From Echiichthys vipera (Eukaryota; Chordata; Actinopteri; Perciformes; Trachinidae): a stretch of DNA of 64,000 nucleotides. The notes below the pieces were generated by a model. That model was not told where the DNA came from. It was given only the letters and a program-made list of their open reading frames with translations, and made no database searches. The stretch is from positions 22,482,558-22,546,557 of the forward strand of contig OY829652.1 in the NCBI GenBank assembly GCA_963691815.1, written 5' to 3'. Shown here one piece after another: positions 36,090-51,405 of this stretch; the stretch's first letter is position 1; the number at the start of each line of letters is the position of its first letter. Made by a program: the position numbers and the translations under genes.

Positions 36090-36288
36090 ACTGATCTATG
36101 CTGACCCCATGCTGTCCTGGCAGAGACCAGACACTTGGAGCATGTTGATTGATCTCCTCAGGATCTTTGCCTTTCTTCAACTCTTTTATTTGCCTTGCCA
36201 CAACTTCTGTATCTTCAGAATCATCTTTGTAGTTTACAACACAAACACAACACTTAACACTTAAAATGAAATTCCAATGTAAAACCAT
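36090..36288 (-). CDS. Possible second exon of the THAP locus, unrecognised
   Basis: Minus-strand open frame CCVCVVNYKDDSEDTEVVAR then KELKKGKDPEEINQHAPS, ending SLPGQHGVSIDQW and a stop at about 36085. It follows the THAP exon by about 430 bp and has charged, protein-like composition. An acceptor GTTAAG just before the first Cys codon would give phase 0 joining, but its pyrimidine tract is poor. Could be unrelated. No known domain seen. Confidence 0.3.
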
Positions 36289-36721
36289 CCCAGGCTCTTT
36301 TTAGGCAAATACACTGATCAAATAGGCCATCAAGACAATTTTTTTCGTGCACAAACAACTAACATAGAAATCCGGGACAGACGCTAACAGATGCATACAG
36401 CCAAATGCGGCTAACACAGATTAGCTCTGGGCGGCGAGTTGAACGCACTTAAACAGCTTTTTTAACCACTAATACTGCACCAAATAACACCATACCTCTG
36501 CAGTAGCATGATAAGAGTCCTTACACATAAAACAAAGCAGTAACAATGTAGTTGGTGACATCGGGGTTTATTAAAAGATTGTTTTGAAAGACTTGACAAC
36601 TCGACTGGTACCAGCTCCTCTCGTAGTAAAGTCCATTCAAGCTGATTGAGCCCGTTGATGATTTAAACCAGCAAAACACGTAAACGCTGTGGTTTGTGGC
36701 AGTTTGGTAAAAGATCTTTAC

Positions 36722-37033
36722 CTCCAGTCTATCCATAGCCAGTTGCTGCGCTCGTGGAATGGCATTCTTCTTCAAGCACGCCTTCTTTGGGTTCTTTGGG
36801 TCAGAAGCTCTTCTAGGAATTATGAAGTTGTGCTTTTCCAAATGTTTGCTGCAGATACGGTAATCCCTCTGCCTAAGCGTCTCGATCGGAGTCTCAATGT
36901 CCAGGTTCAAAACAATAAGCCACTGGTTTATCAGAGCATGGTCATCATACCGCAGTGGCAGGTTATGAAAAGTTTCTGGGTTGTAAGCTTTCATTTTTGT
37001 TTCACAGACGGGAAAGATACAAACACGAACCAT
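36722..37033 (-). CDS. THAP-domain protein, first coding exon
   Basis: The ATG at 37033 (context AGAATGG, good Kozak) opens 104 codons that hold a whole THAP zinc finger: C5 and C10, W38, C61 and H64 (CSKH), then the terminal N-A-I-P at 90-93 in place of the usual AVPT. C5-X4-C10-X50-C61-X2-H64 fits the C2CH signature. THAP domains bind DNA and occur in vertebrate THAP proteins and in P-element and ISL2EU-type transposases. The exon ends at a consensus donor (CTGGAG|GTAAAG, GT at 36721-36720), in phase 0. The frame is open further upstream to a weaker ATG at 37135. Codons 1-104 show no stop or frameshift, unlike every transposon gene in the window. Downstream exon uncertain. Confidence 0.72.
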
Positions 37034-37135
37034 TCTGTTTCTCTTCACTTCAAGTTGCAGGCTAGTCGTCTTTCCCTGTGCGTGTTCTGGCAACACCCGC
37101 CCCCTGACCCCGATCCCTGACCTCCCGTGTGACAT

Positions 37136-39120
37136 TTCAACGATGCAGGAAAGATGCTGTGGGACTTTTCCAACCTTTTTACCATCTATAATTAACTTAT
37201 ACAGTATATTAACTGTATTTAAATGCTTAAGTGAGAGTGCTAAAATAAAATGTTACCGTTAACATTTCTCACAGTCTTACAATATATTCCATGTATAATA
37301 ACATTTTAAATGAGTGTTGTTCATTTTGCAAATACACACTTATTAATATCATGGCCACTGTAGCTTGAAAATCATTGTTGTGCCATTTGGTCAAAAATCT
37401 TTAATAAAACTGCACATAACTGTAAATGCAGTAATTTCAGGACTATTTACAGAAAAAAAAAACGGTTGGCTTCTCTCTGTGGGTGTCTGAGAGTAAGTGG
37501 AGTATGGGGAAAGTTTTGTACATACAACATAAGCATAGCAATACACTTGCTGTACAATCTTACATAGGCAAGGGAAGTATCAATGCTTAATTGATTGAGC
37601 GTGACTGCGTGCAGCCACAAGCAGGAATAATGTAAAGCATGCCATAATGCTTCCACCTCCCCTACTCTCCCTCACTCACCTTTCCCTTGACCTCCTCCTA
37701 CTCCCCCTCATCTCACTTCATCGCATGGTTATGAGAGAAATAGTATGCTTTGCATTGAAATTCTATTCATTGGTCCATTATAATACTGATATAATGATAT
37801 AATTATAATGCATGAATATTTTAGTCAATATAACAGGCGACACTTGACAGTTACAGATCACACTGCTGTGATTACCATATAAACCACAGTTTGAGTTTGA
37901 CCTTTAATAGTCTTTGTGAGTAGCTGGTAAATGAGACAGGCTTCATTTATCAGCGTTTCCAATCATGCCACATGCATCTAATTTGATCGTGCACTTAAAT
38001 GAACTGCTATGACAACCTGCATGTCTTGACAGCGCTTTGAGGAAAGAAAAAAAAGGAGTTAAGATTAAACATTTACTGTGACTGTGAAATGTCCGTGCTA
38101 AAGGAAAGACTGTGATTATTCTTCATGTATCTCATCCAGGGGTAATGGCCTAAACAGGCAGACCAAGCAGTCTATTAATCTGGCTACAGTAGCGGACAGT
38201 GCAAGCTACTGAAGTGCTTTGTTTTGCTCTGTTCTTATTGTCAGGATATCAATTCCTTTAAGCGTACTCTTGGATTTATTCTGTCATTAAACAACCCGCT
38301 GCCTTGATTTTTCTCACTTGAGCCAGTAAAAGTTTGCAGGTATATTGATGCATGAGTCGATGCACTGGCTGGGAGGCATAGATGGATCCGGAGTGGCTCT
38401 TTCAGACTCTTGTGAGTTGGCAGCTCGCAGGAGAAAACCAATTTTTATTGGCTTTTTCAATTTGTGCCTGACTGGACTAGAGCAACACTATGATAATTGC
38501 AACCAGTGAATCAATGGTGTAGCTTGATTGTCTCTTTGTCTCTGTTATGTGCTTGTTCAAATTTGAAAAATCCGAAGAAGATGACTTTTCCTGCCACTGT
38601 ACTTGAAGCAGGTAAATTAACTGGGAATGGCACTATATCCATTAGGGGTGAGTCAGGTAACTATTTTATCACTAATCTTTCTGGATTTACTGTAATTGGG
38701 GGGAAACACTGCAGGGCATTAATAGGCAGTGATCGGATTGCTTTTTCAAAACGGTCTCTTTCTCTGTTCTTTGTATCATTCAGGTCTCAGTAACATGTAA
38801 CTCGCACAGCTCACATCATTGAGCATTGATCCTAAATTAGCAAACATTACACACAGACAAAGTCTTTAATCCTCTGCCCAATGACAAAACACACCCTGCA
38901 ACGATCACAACAATCAACAATAAAGCAGCTGCTTAATATCTGTATACCATATCTGCTTTGATTATAAAGCATGTGGAGGTACTGTATATGTGTAAGTATG
39001 AAAAGGCCCAATCTACAGAGAAGTGTATGTACCACAGTGAATGTTATATAAATGATATTCAGAAACTGACTTTAAGCGATCTGTCAGGACTTCTGTACGG
39101 TTTTGATGTCACAACTATGT
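37136..39120. other. Non-coding sequence
   Basis: AT-rich; no exon or element recognised. The 37900-38060 stretch is repeat-free and could be a conserved non-coding element, which needs comparison to judge. Confidence 0.5.
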
Positions 39121-39128
39121 ATAGGTAT

Positions 39129-39788
39129 TAGGGCTGGGACTTCAACACATTAATTATGATTAATTAATTACAGAAAAAAAATATTGCAATTAATCGCACT
39201 TTATTTTTGCACTCAGTGCAGAACGTTGCTCATTGCACGAGTTCCTGCCCGGCCCGTTATACTGACGCACAGGACACAACACGACAGAAATGAAACTGAA
39301 GAGAAGCGAGATGAGTTGTTGCTGGGTTCAGAGCGCGGACATTTGAGTTCTAAGAAATGACCAAGTGGAAATATGGACAAGGGCACAGCTGTGTAAAAAT
39401 TTAACATTCAATTTAACAAAAGAAAGAATTCACATTCCACCGGAGCTATTCAGCCTCTGCTCCCACCCCAGTGCTGAACATGTTGCACGTTAGCACAGAC
39501 AACGCTCCTAGGAGGCGCTGTCATTAGTCAGCGGATCAGTTTTGTTTCTGTGTGTTTTTGAAAACATGGGAGAAAATGCTTTCTATGTTAAACTGTTTAT
39601 TTTATGCCATGGATAATATTCTAAATATTTTTGCAATGTTAGGTTTCCACTTTTCTTGAATATACCGTACTAAGCAATGTTTTATTTTTTATAATATATT
39701 AAGTCATATATCAAATATTGATATGCGATTAATTAATTACAAAGCCTCTAATTAATTAGATTATTTTTTTTATCGTGCCCCACCACTA
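39129..39788. mobile_element. hAT-type non-autonomous element
   Basis: Ends TAGGGCTGGG and (reverse complement) TAGTGGTGGGG, with ATTAATTA-rich subterminal repeats on both sides (39145-39195, 39725-39765). The flanks ATAGGTAT (39121-39128) and ACAGGTAT (39789-39796) match at 7 of 8 bases, fitting a hAT 8-bp duplication. No transposase frame inside. Confidence 0.68.
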
Positions 39789-39879
39789 ACAGGTATACAG
39801 TGCTGCTGCAGTGCCATTACACCCATTATCCTGGTAGACCCGGAAACACTGGGTTCAGAGTGGGCTGGATTTTTTTTCG

Positions 39880-40052
39880 CGAGGGGACTTAAAGAGACAA
39901 GACTGTAATGGAGCGTTTCAGACAAAGGATGAATACAGGTATGATCAGACTGACAGTATGGGAAAATAAGGTTGTTTTTTTTAACATTAACACACGTAGA
40001 AACCCAATCTACACATATGAACCTGAAAATGAGCATAATACCGGGCCTTTAA
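39880..40052 (-). repeat. Common teleost dispersed repeat, copy A
   Basis: On the minus strand it starts TTAAAGGCCCGGTATTATGC, then TCATTTTCAGGTTCATATG, and later AATACAGGTATGATC-related words. Matches copy B at 59763-59987. TTAA at the edge (40049-40052) hints at a TTAA-targeting element. Confidence 0.6.
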
Positions 40053-42984
<2,932 letters not shown>

Positions 42985-43014
42985 CCTTTCCCCCAACTGT
43001 CCACAGTGAGCTTA

Positions 43015-43200
43015 GGGTCTGTTCTGACATCCCTGCCTGTTAAAAGGAAGGTTTTCATCATCACTGTTGGGGTTACTGTCACTTTTTGCTCATGGGGAAT
43101 TGTTGTGTGTCTGTCAATCATAAATTCATCATAAGTGTCCTGAGATAACATTTTTTATGATTTGACACTATAAGTAAAATAGAACTGAATTGAACTATTA
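43015..43200 (+). repeat. 3' end of a widespread teleost retroelement-like repeat
   Basis: CTGCCTGTTAAAAGGAAGGTTT, GCTCATGGGGAATTGTTG, GTGTCCTGAGATAACATTTT, GATTTGACACTATAAGTAAA and a GAACTGAATTGAAC tail occur in this order in a very common fish repeat. Recognised from memory; family class not asserted. The adjoining CT tract may derive from it. Confidence 0.6.
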
Positions 43201-45244
43201 ACCTGGAATTTTGTGTGTCAGACTCAAATGTCATGGAATTTGACTGCTGTGAAAAAAATAGATGCTTACTTACAGTTTAGGAATACTATTGCATGAATAT
43301 AACCTCACTTCAGCTGTTTGCAGAGAGACTTGGTGTCGTGAAAGAGCTGTTGGGCTAAACGGAAACGGCACATTTCTGTGAAGTGGTTCCAAGGCTATCG
43401 TAGGCTGACAGGGACATGCAACAAAGCAGCAGGGGGCAATTTTAATTACTCTTTGTCTGTCTTGCTGTCTTGGTGACAAAGCGGGTGAGGGATGTTTGCA
43501 GATGACAAGGCAAAGCAGAGCCACAAAGCCGAGTGAAGGGAAGTGAGGAGAAAATGGAAGTGAGGCATAGACATGTTTTTGATGGAGACAGTGGAAACCA
43601 AACAGGTGGCTGTGAGATCTCCAAACAGGTGTGCTGTGGAAAAGAGAGACTGGAGAAACATTGATTTTGATGTGGTTTATTAACCAGAGGCCTCCTTAAA
43701 GCTGCTCATGTCTGTCCTGTCTGTTTGAGTTGCACTGGCAGGACTATAAAGGCTCCAAGAGGTAAGAAGAAGAGAGCAAGCAGGTATTTTAAAAAGGTAA
43801 TGCCATGAAGGTCAAATATGCATATATCATCTGAAACCCACTTCTATGTGCGTGCGCAAAATTCATGCATGAATGCTGAGCTGCAGAGGTGTAACTGTCT
43901 GTGAGATGAAAGAGTCTCAAATGTTCTCTGGGCCCAGGGGTGATGGCACAATTTAAAAGGAATGCGTGGGGGAAGGTGGAAAAGGTAAAAATGAAAAGAA
44001 AAAAACAATAAAAGTCATCCCCTGGTGCCACCGGTTTTGCTGACACATCCCTGAGTTTGTTTAAGTGAGATAAAAATGAATTCTTGTGTGGCCACAAGTT
44101 CGTCTCCCACTGGCCAGCCTCTCAAATTAAAAGAAAAACAACATCAAATAAATGGAAGCCTTTATTTTTTAACCTTTATGCTTATTTTCACTACAGCTTT
44201 TGTGTTTTTTCTGGCTTTCTAAATTGCAACCAAAGATTATCCATAAAAAAGATACTTTATTTCAGGCAGCACCAATGGAATTAAATGGTATTCACTTCCT
44301 GACTCCTAAGTGAATGTCATGCGGATGGATAAAAAAATATATTTTCTTTTAATAACATTAGATATTTACACAGCAACTAGCCACATTTAGCATTACAAAA
44401 CGTAATTATCTGAGGCGCTCATGAATCTTAGTTGACGTTAGCTTATCTGTGTTGCCAGATCAAATTTAGTGTCAGAATGTTCGGAAGAGACGGGGCTTAT
44501 GAAAAATGGGTCTAATTTTTTTCCTTTAGTGTTTATGAGGCTAAGGAAAAGGTCATAATCTGTGTTCAAGTTCACTTCTACCATTGGAATCAATACACTC
44601 AGGAACCGAGTGAGGTGGGCAGTGAGGAATCACACATACACAGATACAGGAAATGACTGAGTTGAATCATCTTGCTTCTATAGTCCATAGTCTCTGTTTG
44701 TTTTCCGTTTGCCTCGGAATAGTTTTTAAACAGTCTTTAGCCAAAATGGATGATTGATCGCTACTTACTCTGCTACCATTAATCCTGGGTAGGTTTTGGT
44801 CTTTAAGGAGACTTTCAATTGAAAAATTGGCAACCATTTAAAAGAGCACTTCAAAGTGCCTACACAATAAGTGGACCTTCAGACATCTTGTCAGGGAAGA
44901 GAGCAGGTTTTGTATTAAACTTTCATTTGGCTCTCTCCAGACTTGAATTTCAATCACACTGAATTAAACAGTATTTCTCAGTAAAAATAAGGGAGAGAGG
45001 AAAGAGCTGGAAAATTGCAAAACGATGGAGGGAAGAAAGTACTAAAGCAGGACAGAGAACTCCGGAGTTCTGGTGACCAGAATTGTCAGGTGTGGTCAGT
45101 AAGTAAGCTACATAACACAGATGCTGCATGTGAAATGCACCACCACACTCATTACACGTTTAATAGGCTCCCATCTTTCTCCCAGCTAAAAGCAGCACAG
45201 AGTGCAGCTGTTGTTGCTAGTTTCAGGCCGATGCAGTTGTCGTA
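43201..45244. other. Non-coding sequence
   Basis: No supported exon, RNA gene or element end. Confidence 0.5.
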
Positions 45245-45365
45245 ACTCAGCACCAGAGTTGGAGACTCGAGTTTGAGACTTGGACTCGAGTCGCACTTAA
45301 GTCGCACACAAATGTGACTTGACCCGGACTCAATATTTGAGACTCGTGCACAATCTTTTGTACTT
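45245..45365. repeat. GACTCGAGTC-rich repeat
   Basis: GAGTTTGAGACTTGGACTCG, AGTCGCAC repeated, and GACTTGACCCGGACTC give an internally repetitive tract of a type common in fish DNA. Class unknown. It abuts the LINE fragment to its right. Confidence 0.4.
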
Positions 45366-45808
45366 AACATCAGGAGCAGAAAGTCATTCTCTCCCCTGGA
45401 GATTGGGAACTATAATCCTAAATGATGTTGCAAATTAGTGCTCCACTAGTGGGGGAGGAGCTGGACACTCTGCAATCTATCCTGGACAATGTCTCCCACC
45501 CTCTCTACAACACACTGGCCCAGCAGAGGAGCACCTTAAGCAGAAGACTCCTCGCACCCAGATGCACCGAAGAGCGAAGGAAATCTTTCTGTCATCTCCT
45601 CTCTGTAATTCAGACTCAACCACAGACAATCTTTGATTTTGAATATATTTCCCTACTGTAAATCTTCATTTATGTAAATTCAAATTTGAGTATTTTCTAA
45701 TATATGTTTAGTCGGTATAATATTTGTTGGTTGTATATCTGGAGTTTTGTAACAAAAATAATTTCCCCCAGGGACTATTAAAGTATTTCTGATTCTGATT
45801 GATTCTGA
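45366..45808 (+). mobile_element. 3' end of an L2/CR1/Rex-like LINE
   Basis: The frame 45422-45661 contains NVSHPLYNTLAQQRSTLSRR and a LLAPRC-TEERR-KSF region, the C-terminal end of fish CR1/L2/Rex-type reverse-transcriptase ORFs. A short 3' UTR follows (AATTTCCCCCAGGGACTATT, AAAGTATTTCTG) and ends in GATTCTGATTGATTCTGA, the tandem tail of this LINE type. Strongly 5'-truncated, as usual for LINEs. Confidence 0.7.
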
Positions 45809-47005
45809 AATGATGTCACTTTTGTCCAATCAAAGAACGACAATCAGTCCCCCACAATAAACACACAACCTTGTCATCTAATTGCACACATCCACACCAA
45901 CTTGTCAATATAATACAATTTAGAAACCTCAGTATTTTCATCAACTGAGCCGCTTTACATAAAGACAAGAACACCTTGTCCCGGGCACTAGCAAGACACA
46001 CCGCGGGCCTGCATGCAGGTACAGGACAGAGCATGTGAAACCACACAGTGAAGGCTGACTATGACTGTTACTCAGTGGATGTTTTCTTTTGTTTCCCCAG
46101 AATTCATATCATTGGCTTGTTGCTCACAGGAGAGATAAATAGCCATGAGCTGTAGTTGTCGATTGACAACAGCTGAAACCGCTGCACAGTGCCAGTCGGG
46201 CTTCCCCCCTGTGCTGCAGACTGATAGCAGAACCACACCACTGGAACAGTTGACATTCAGCTAGCCTGCAGACCTTTCCCACTGCTGACATTTTGAATTG
46301 TCAAACACAGGTGTAACTAATGGCTCCATTTTAGATGCACCGGTACCGACATGCTGACTCACTTAGTTTACTTAGATGTGTAAATTAGTATCAGTAGTTA
46401 CTGCTCTGCTTTTCTGGTTATGACAGGTCATAGACAGGACATATTTAATACAGTATATGCTGTTGTTTTGTTTTTGACATGAAAATAAAACACAAATTTA
46501 TTCTTGTAACACTCTGAACTGGCCTTTAGCCTTTACAGCCTGTAGATAATGACTGATCCCTGTTCTTAACATATTCAGAGCAGGAAGTACACCGGTAGAC
46601 CTCCTTTTTGTTGGTGTATTTATTCAGCAGGGATTAGAAAGGAAGATGTTAGTATTGATTGTAAGCACAGCTAATCACTGCACGATCTCCATAATAGCAG
46701 TGGGGGGAGTCCTCTGTCAGTGTTTTTTTATTTACGATCACAGAAGATGACATGGATACCATCGAGGGACCTTGCTGTTAGCTTATTGATTCTGAGCAAG
46801 CCACTTTTTGTTATGTTGAAGTGAAGTAATGGAATCTAACTGTCTGCATGTACATGTAGTGAACACATGTATACAAGAAAAGGTAGACACTAATTCAGAC
46901 ACCCACACACATTAGCTTGTAAGTGTGGATGTGAATTGGTTATTACTTGTGCATTTAATTCTAAATGTTCTGTTAGATCTATAAAGATATGTGTATGAAA
47001 GTAGT
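45809..47005. other. Non-coding sequence
   Basis: Nothing recognised. Confidence 0.5.
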
Positions 47006-47054
47006 GTGCGTGTGCGTGTGCGTGTGCGTGTGCGTGTGCGTGTGTGTGTGTGTG
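47006..47054. repeat. (GTGTGC)n-(GT)n microsatellite
   Basis: About six GTGTGC hexamers then plain GT. A second short (AC)n lies at 47464-47493. Confidence 0.95.
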
Positions 47055-47639
47055 GTTACCTAATATTACATCCCTGGTTTTGGGTCAAGGGAACTGTTTG
47101 TCTGGTGTAGACTGGGAGGAGGGAGTGGTTTAGTATCACACATTTACTGTTTGCTTTGATGTCCAACTACCAGATGTGCTGAGGTTTTGGGTGCAATGTG
47201 CAATAAATTTGTCTAATGCGAAAGTTCTCAACACACACACAGACATACTATAGCTATACACAGAGAAAGCAACAGAAACTAACATCTATCTTAGCCCCTT
47301 AACTTAACCATCACAGCTAAATGCCTAACCCTGTCCCCTTACCCTTACTTAAAACTTATTCAGACCTGAACCTTAAACCCAAGTCTTAACCCCCACACAA
47401 CAGGCCTTTGAAAAAGAAAGGACCGGCCAGAATGATTGATTCTCACAAAGACAGCTGTACAAGTACACACACACACACACACACACGCACACACACCAAC
47501 ATCAGCTATAGTGTGCACACACTACAGCACTGATCCAGCTGGTTATGAACTTAATTAGTATGTTAAGAATCTGATAAAATGGTAGTATGAATAATCAGGC
47601 ATTAGACAGCGTATTATGGCCAACTATGAAAAAAAAAGA

Positions 47640-47850
47640 TTACAGACCCGGTGGAGGGGGGTAATAGAGAAATTTACGAGATTAGAGTGGCAAATCTACA
47701 ATAAAGTAAAGTAGCAGATTCATGAGATTCAAAGGAGCATATCCAGAAGAAACAAAAGTCACAGAATTACGATATTAAAAAGTAGAAAATCTACGAGAAA
47801 AATAAGTTGCAAATTCATGAGATTCAAAGTCAGAAAAATAATGTTTTAAT
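47640..47850. repeat. Degenerate minisatellite with TTCATGAGATTC/TCTACGAGA units
   Basis: Loose tandem copies of a unit with TTTACGAGATTAGAGT, ATTCATGAGATTCAAAG (twice, near 47718 and 47813) and AAATCTACGAGAAAAATAAG. Such AAGTCGTAAATTTACGAGA-like repeats are common in fish genomes. Period about 25-35 bp. Confidence 0.6.
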
Positions 47851-47912
47851 TTACACCTCCAGTGTTGTGTTTCACACTCCCTGTTGAACTACATCGCTTC
47901 AGAATCAACACT

Positions 47913-48260
47913 CAGTGCGTTTACATGCAGTTTAAAAACCTGATTATATCCGGGTTAAGGGCATACCCCGGTTTCTTAAACACCATGTAAACACCATACC
48001 CCGGGTAAAATCGAAATTCTCATACCGCGGTTAACAGACCTAGAGAACTCCTTCAATTCCCCACTTATTCACGCATGTAAACAGCGTTCTCGTATTATTA
48101 TCGGGTTTCTTTTCTTCACGTGCTCCCCACTCCGTGGCATTGGCTTTGTATTGGCATTGGCTTTCTGCTCATGTATACGAGGGGAACTTCAAAAATCCGA
48201 TCATTCCCTTATCCGGCGTAAGGCCATTTTCGGGTTACTGTTGTGCATGTAAACGCACTG
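47913..48260. mobile_element. Short TIR element (MITE)
   Basis: CAGTGCGTTTACATGCA at 47913-47929 is exactly inverted at 48244-48260 (TGCATGTAAACGCACTG), and further CATGTAAAC words recur inside (near 47985, 48073). No gene and no clear target duplication; superfamily not assigned. Confidence 0.72.
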
Positions 48261-51192
48261 AAAGATGCTGCATGCCGTACAGGGTACTATGTCTGCAGCA
48301 AACTGAAAACTACTGTGTTTCAATGTTTAGAAAGAATGAAGAACGCTACAAGGTCCGATGACATCATGTAAAAAATGGTAATTGGATGAGAGACTGCATT
48401 CTTGCGCTTCTAAAGTTATATGTTGTAGTTATTTTTGATGCATGATTAATGTGATTAATCTTTGTGAAGGGATTTGTTGCTTGTCTCCATCGTAGTCATT
48501 GTTGTGGGAAACCACCAGGCATTTTCTCATAAAAAAGGGATGTTCATGTTGTGAGGTCTTTTACACCTTCTCTTCTCTGCAAAAAAAGCAGCCTGCTTTT
48601 GAATGTGCGGCTGTACTCAGAGCACACTGTGGCCAGTACTGATGTCGGCAGTAACGGAAAAATCACATTTATCCATCCATCTATCCATTTTCTCTGCTTT
48701 GGGCTGAGAAAAGCAGCTGGGAAAAAATTTCAAGTACTAGTATACAGTAGGCGCTATCACTGTCTGTATGAGAGCATGACCAGCCTGTTTGTCGGTTTGT
48801 ATATCCTTGTCCATCTCTGTCTGAGACCGCCTCGGTTTTTCTGCGGCAGGCTCAGTGTTGATTAGGTCAGATTCTGCACCAAGCAGGTCAGGGATGATTG
48901 GCAGTAGACTGTTTACCTGTTCTGTTTGCCAGCTGCCCCCTGTCACACCCCATCAGTGATAATCAGACTGGACAGAAAACCTAGACCTAATATGGATGAC
49001 AGACTCTTTTTTCCTCCTTTTCCTCCAAGCCTTTCTGTGATAGAGAAGGTACAGAGTAAGGCAATTTGTTGCTCAGACAGTAAAAAAACAACCAAAAAAA
49101 CAGGGCTCTTCCAAAAAAGACAGAGTGGCATCAGGCTGAATCCCAGCTCAAATGTTGTCTTGCTCTCTTTCCTCTCTACGTCTGCTCTCTGTCCCCTTAC
49201 AACATTTTCTCCACTTCCACTAATCCGACCCATATCTTGTTCAAGTATTTATTTTTTTACCAAGGTTGTACTGAATCACTGCTGAGACATTGCATTTTTT
49301 TTTTTTGAATTTCTGTGAGAAGATTACAAGCCATCAAAAAAAGTGTCTTACACTTTGACTGAGGTCTATCTCCACCATTCAATCTAATGAAAAAAAATCA
49401 TCCCTCAATCGTTCAGCTAAATATTTTCGTGTTATTCTGATTCATTGCAGGAACCAAAAATGCATTAGCCACTGAGCTACAGTTTTGGTTTCCTTTATTT
49501 ACCTGACTGCCCACTTTGCATGTGAAGCATTGGATCACGAATTATTTTTTTACTCCAGATACAACATATCTTACAGTAAGGTGCTCATCAAATCATTTAG
49601 TTTTCCATAATAGATAGAATAGAAACTGCTGTATTGATATGGACACAAGCATGACAGAGGTTCTATCACCTTGTCACAGACCTAAATCAATAAATTACAC
49701 ACTCTGTTGTACACCTCTATATCTGCTACATGTGGTAGGAACGCATGGTTGCACGCAATATCATACCCATCATCGTCAAATTCAAATCAGCACTCCATAA
49801 GAACCCACGCAGGATAATAAATTCTCATTTTCTCTCATTTCTCCCTCAACTGTCTGCATTTTTACTTCTCACCATCCCTCCATCTCCCTCCCTCCCTCGG
49901 TTCCCTCCTTCTTCTCCTTTGTTTCTTATTGTCTCCTTGCCATACTCATCTCTGCGCCATTAATCTTTCAACCAATGAATTGGAGCCACTGACTCTATCA
50001 CTGCTATTATCGACTGCAGCCGTTCCTTATTTATGTTCCATTTTTCTCCCTCTCTTCCTCACTCAGCCTTTCTACTGTTGTTCCATTGACCGGTATGCAA
50101 TTTTGTACATGAATAATGCAAGCAGGAAGACAAAAATAGTTGCGTTCCTTCTTTTTGTTGGCTGTGATTTGCTCTGCAATAGTTTAACTGAATTTGAGCT
50201 GATTTCTATTCAGCAGTGCCAGCCACTTTGCTTAAAGGAATAGGAATTTGGATGTCAAGGTATTGGGGCACCCAAAGCACAATTCTTACTGAAATAGACT
50301 AGAGCAGCTGATTGTGATATCAGGGTGCAGATTTATTCAACCTCTCAGCGGTCACTTGTGCTGATCCAGGATCACTGAGATGGTTCCCAGGACATCCCTT
50401 TTCATTAGCCAACACCCAGAGCAGCCACATCAACATATGGCAATCTGCAGGCAGAGATTTAATTTTAGTTTCCAGCAGTGTTTGCTGATGTGCCAATACC
50501 AGAAGTATATCAAATAGGCCAGCTTTCGTCAGCCAGCTTTCACTGCTTTCTGAAACAATAGATGTAATTTCAACTTAATACTGCCATGTTTCTGGCGACA
50601 CTTAAAATATCTTAGCCAGTACCACGGTACAAGCACTGTACTGATCTTTTGTTGTCAAGAACAACTTAACTACTCAAAATACATGTAGATCAAAAGCCAA
50701 TTATTTACTAATGCTTCACGTCTTTCTTACTCTCCCTTTAACTTCTGAAAATAACTTTGAAACACTAAGTTATCATTCCTTCCCTAACTGTTTATGCACC
50801 GCCATGTTAGTGTCGCTGCTGACAGCGCTTGGTCTGCTGGTGGAGCTTGTCACTGCCATTTATGCTGCGTTTAATTGTATTTTTGAAATTGGGAACATCC
50901 ATCTTCTGAGTCAGGCTTGTAGTAAGGGCAGAAGTGTGATAGAAACGTGTGTATGGATTTAAGAAAGTACCATATGGGAGATGGACTAGAAGTAGAGAAG
51001 TGAATGTGTTTCAATAAAGTTTACAAAAGAGAGAGAGAGAGAGAGAAAAAGTTGAATAGTGACCGTAAATGTGACAAGATGAGGGGCTCTGAAAGAACAG
51101 GCTCGCCTGCAAATACATCTTACCACTAAAGAGGCAGCTAGAAACAAGGTATCTCAGATTTTACGGATTAAAGCTTTAAATTGATACATGGC
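48261..51192. other. Non-coding sequence
   Basis: Pyrimidine-rich near 49780-50090; a TCCATCCATCTATCCA run near 48671 may be a LINE tail. No supported exon. Confidence 0.5.
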
Positions 51193-51405
51193 AAATGGAC
51201 TTGTATGTCTATAGTGCCTTTCTAGTCTACCAACCACTCAAGGTGCTTTTTACTCTACTTGCCATTCCCCCTTTCATACACACATTCATACACTGATGGC
51301 AGAGGCTGCTCATCTGCTCATCAGGATCTAATCTAATCATTCAGGTGCACATTCGGGAGAAATTTGGGGTTCAGTTTCTTGCCCAAGGACACGTCGACAT
51401 GCAGA
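51193..51405 (+). repeat. Teleost dispersed repeat
   Basis: AAATGGACTTGTATG, AGTGCCTTTCTAGTCTACCA, ACCACTCAAGGTGCTTTT, CACATTCATACACTGATGG, CAGAGGCTGCTCATCTG, TTTGGGGTTCAGTTTCTTGC and CCAAGGACACGTCGACATG follow the order of a very abundant fish repeat. Recognised from memory; class not asserted. Confidence 0.65.

Noticed and set aside
36689..37120. 143-codon plus-strand frame
   Set aside because: Shadow of the minus-strand THAP exon.
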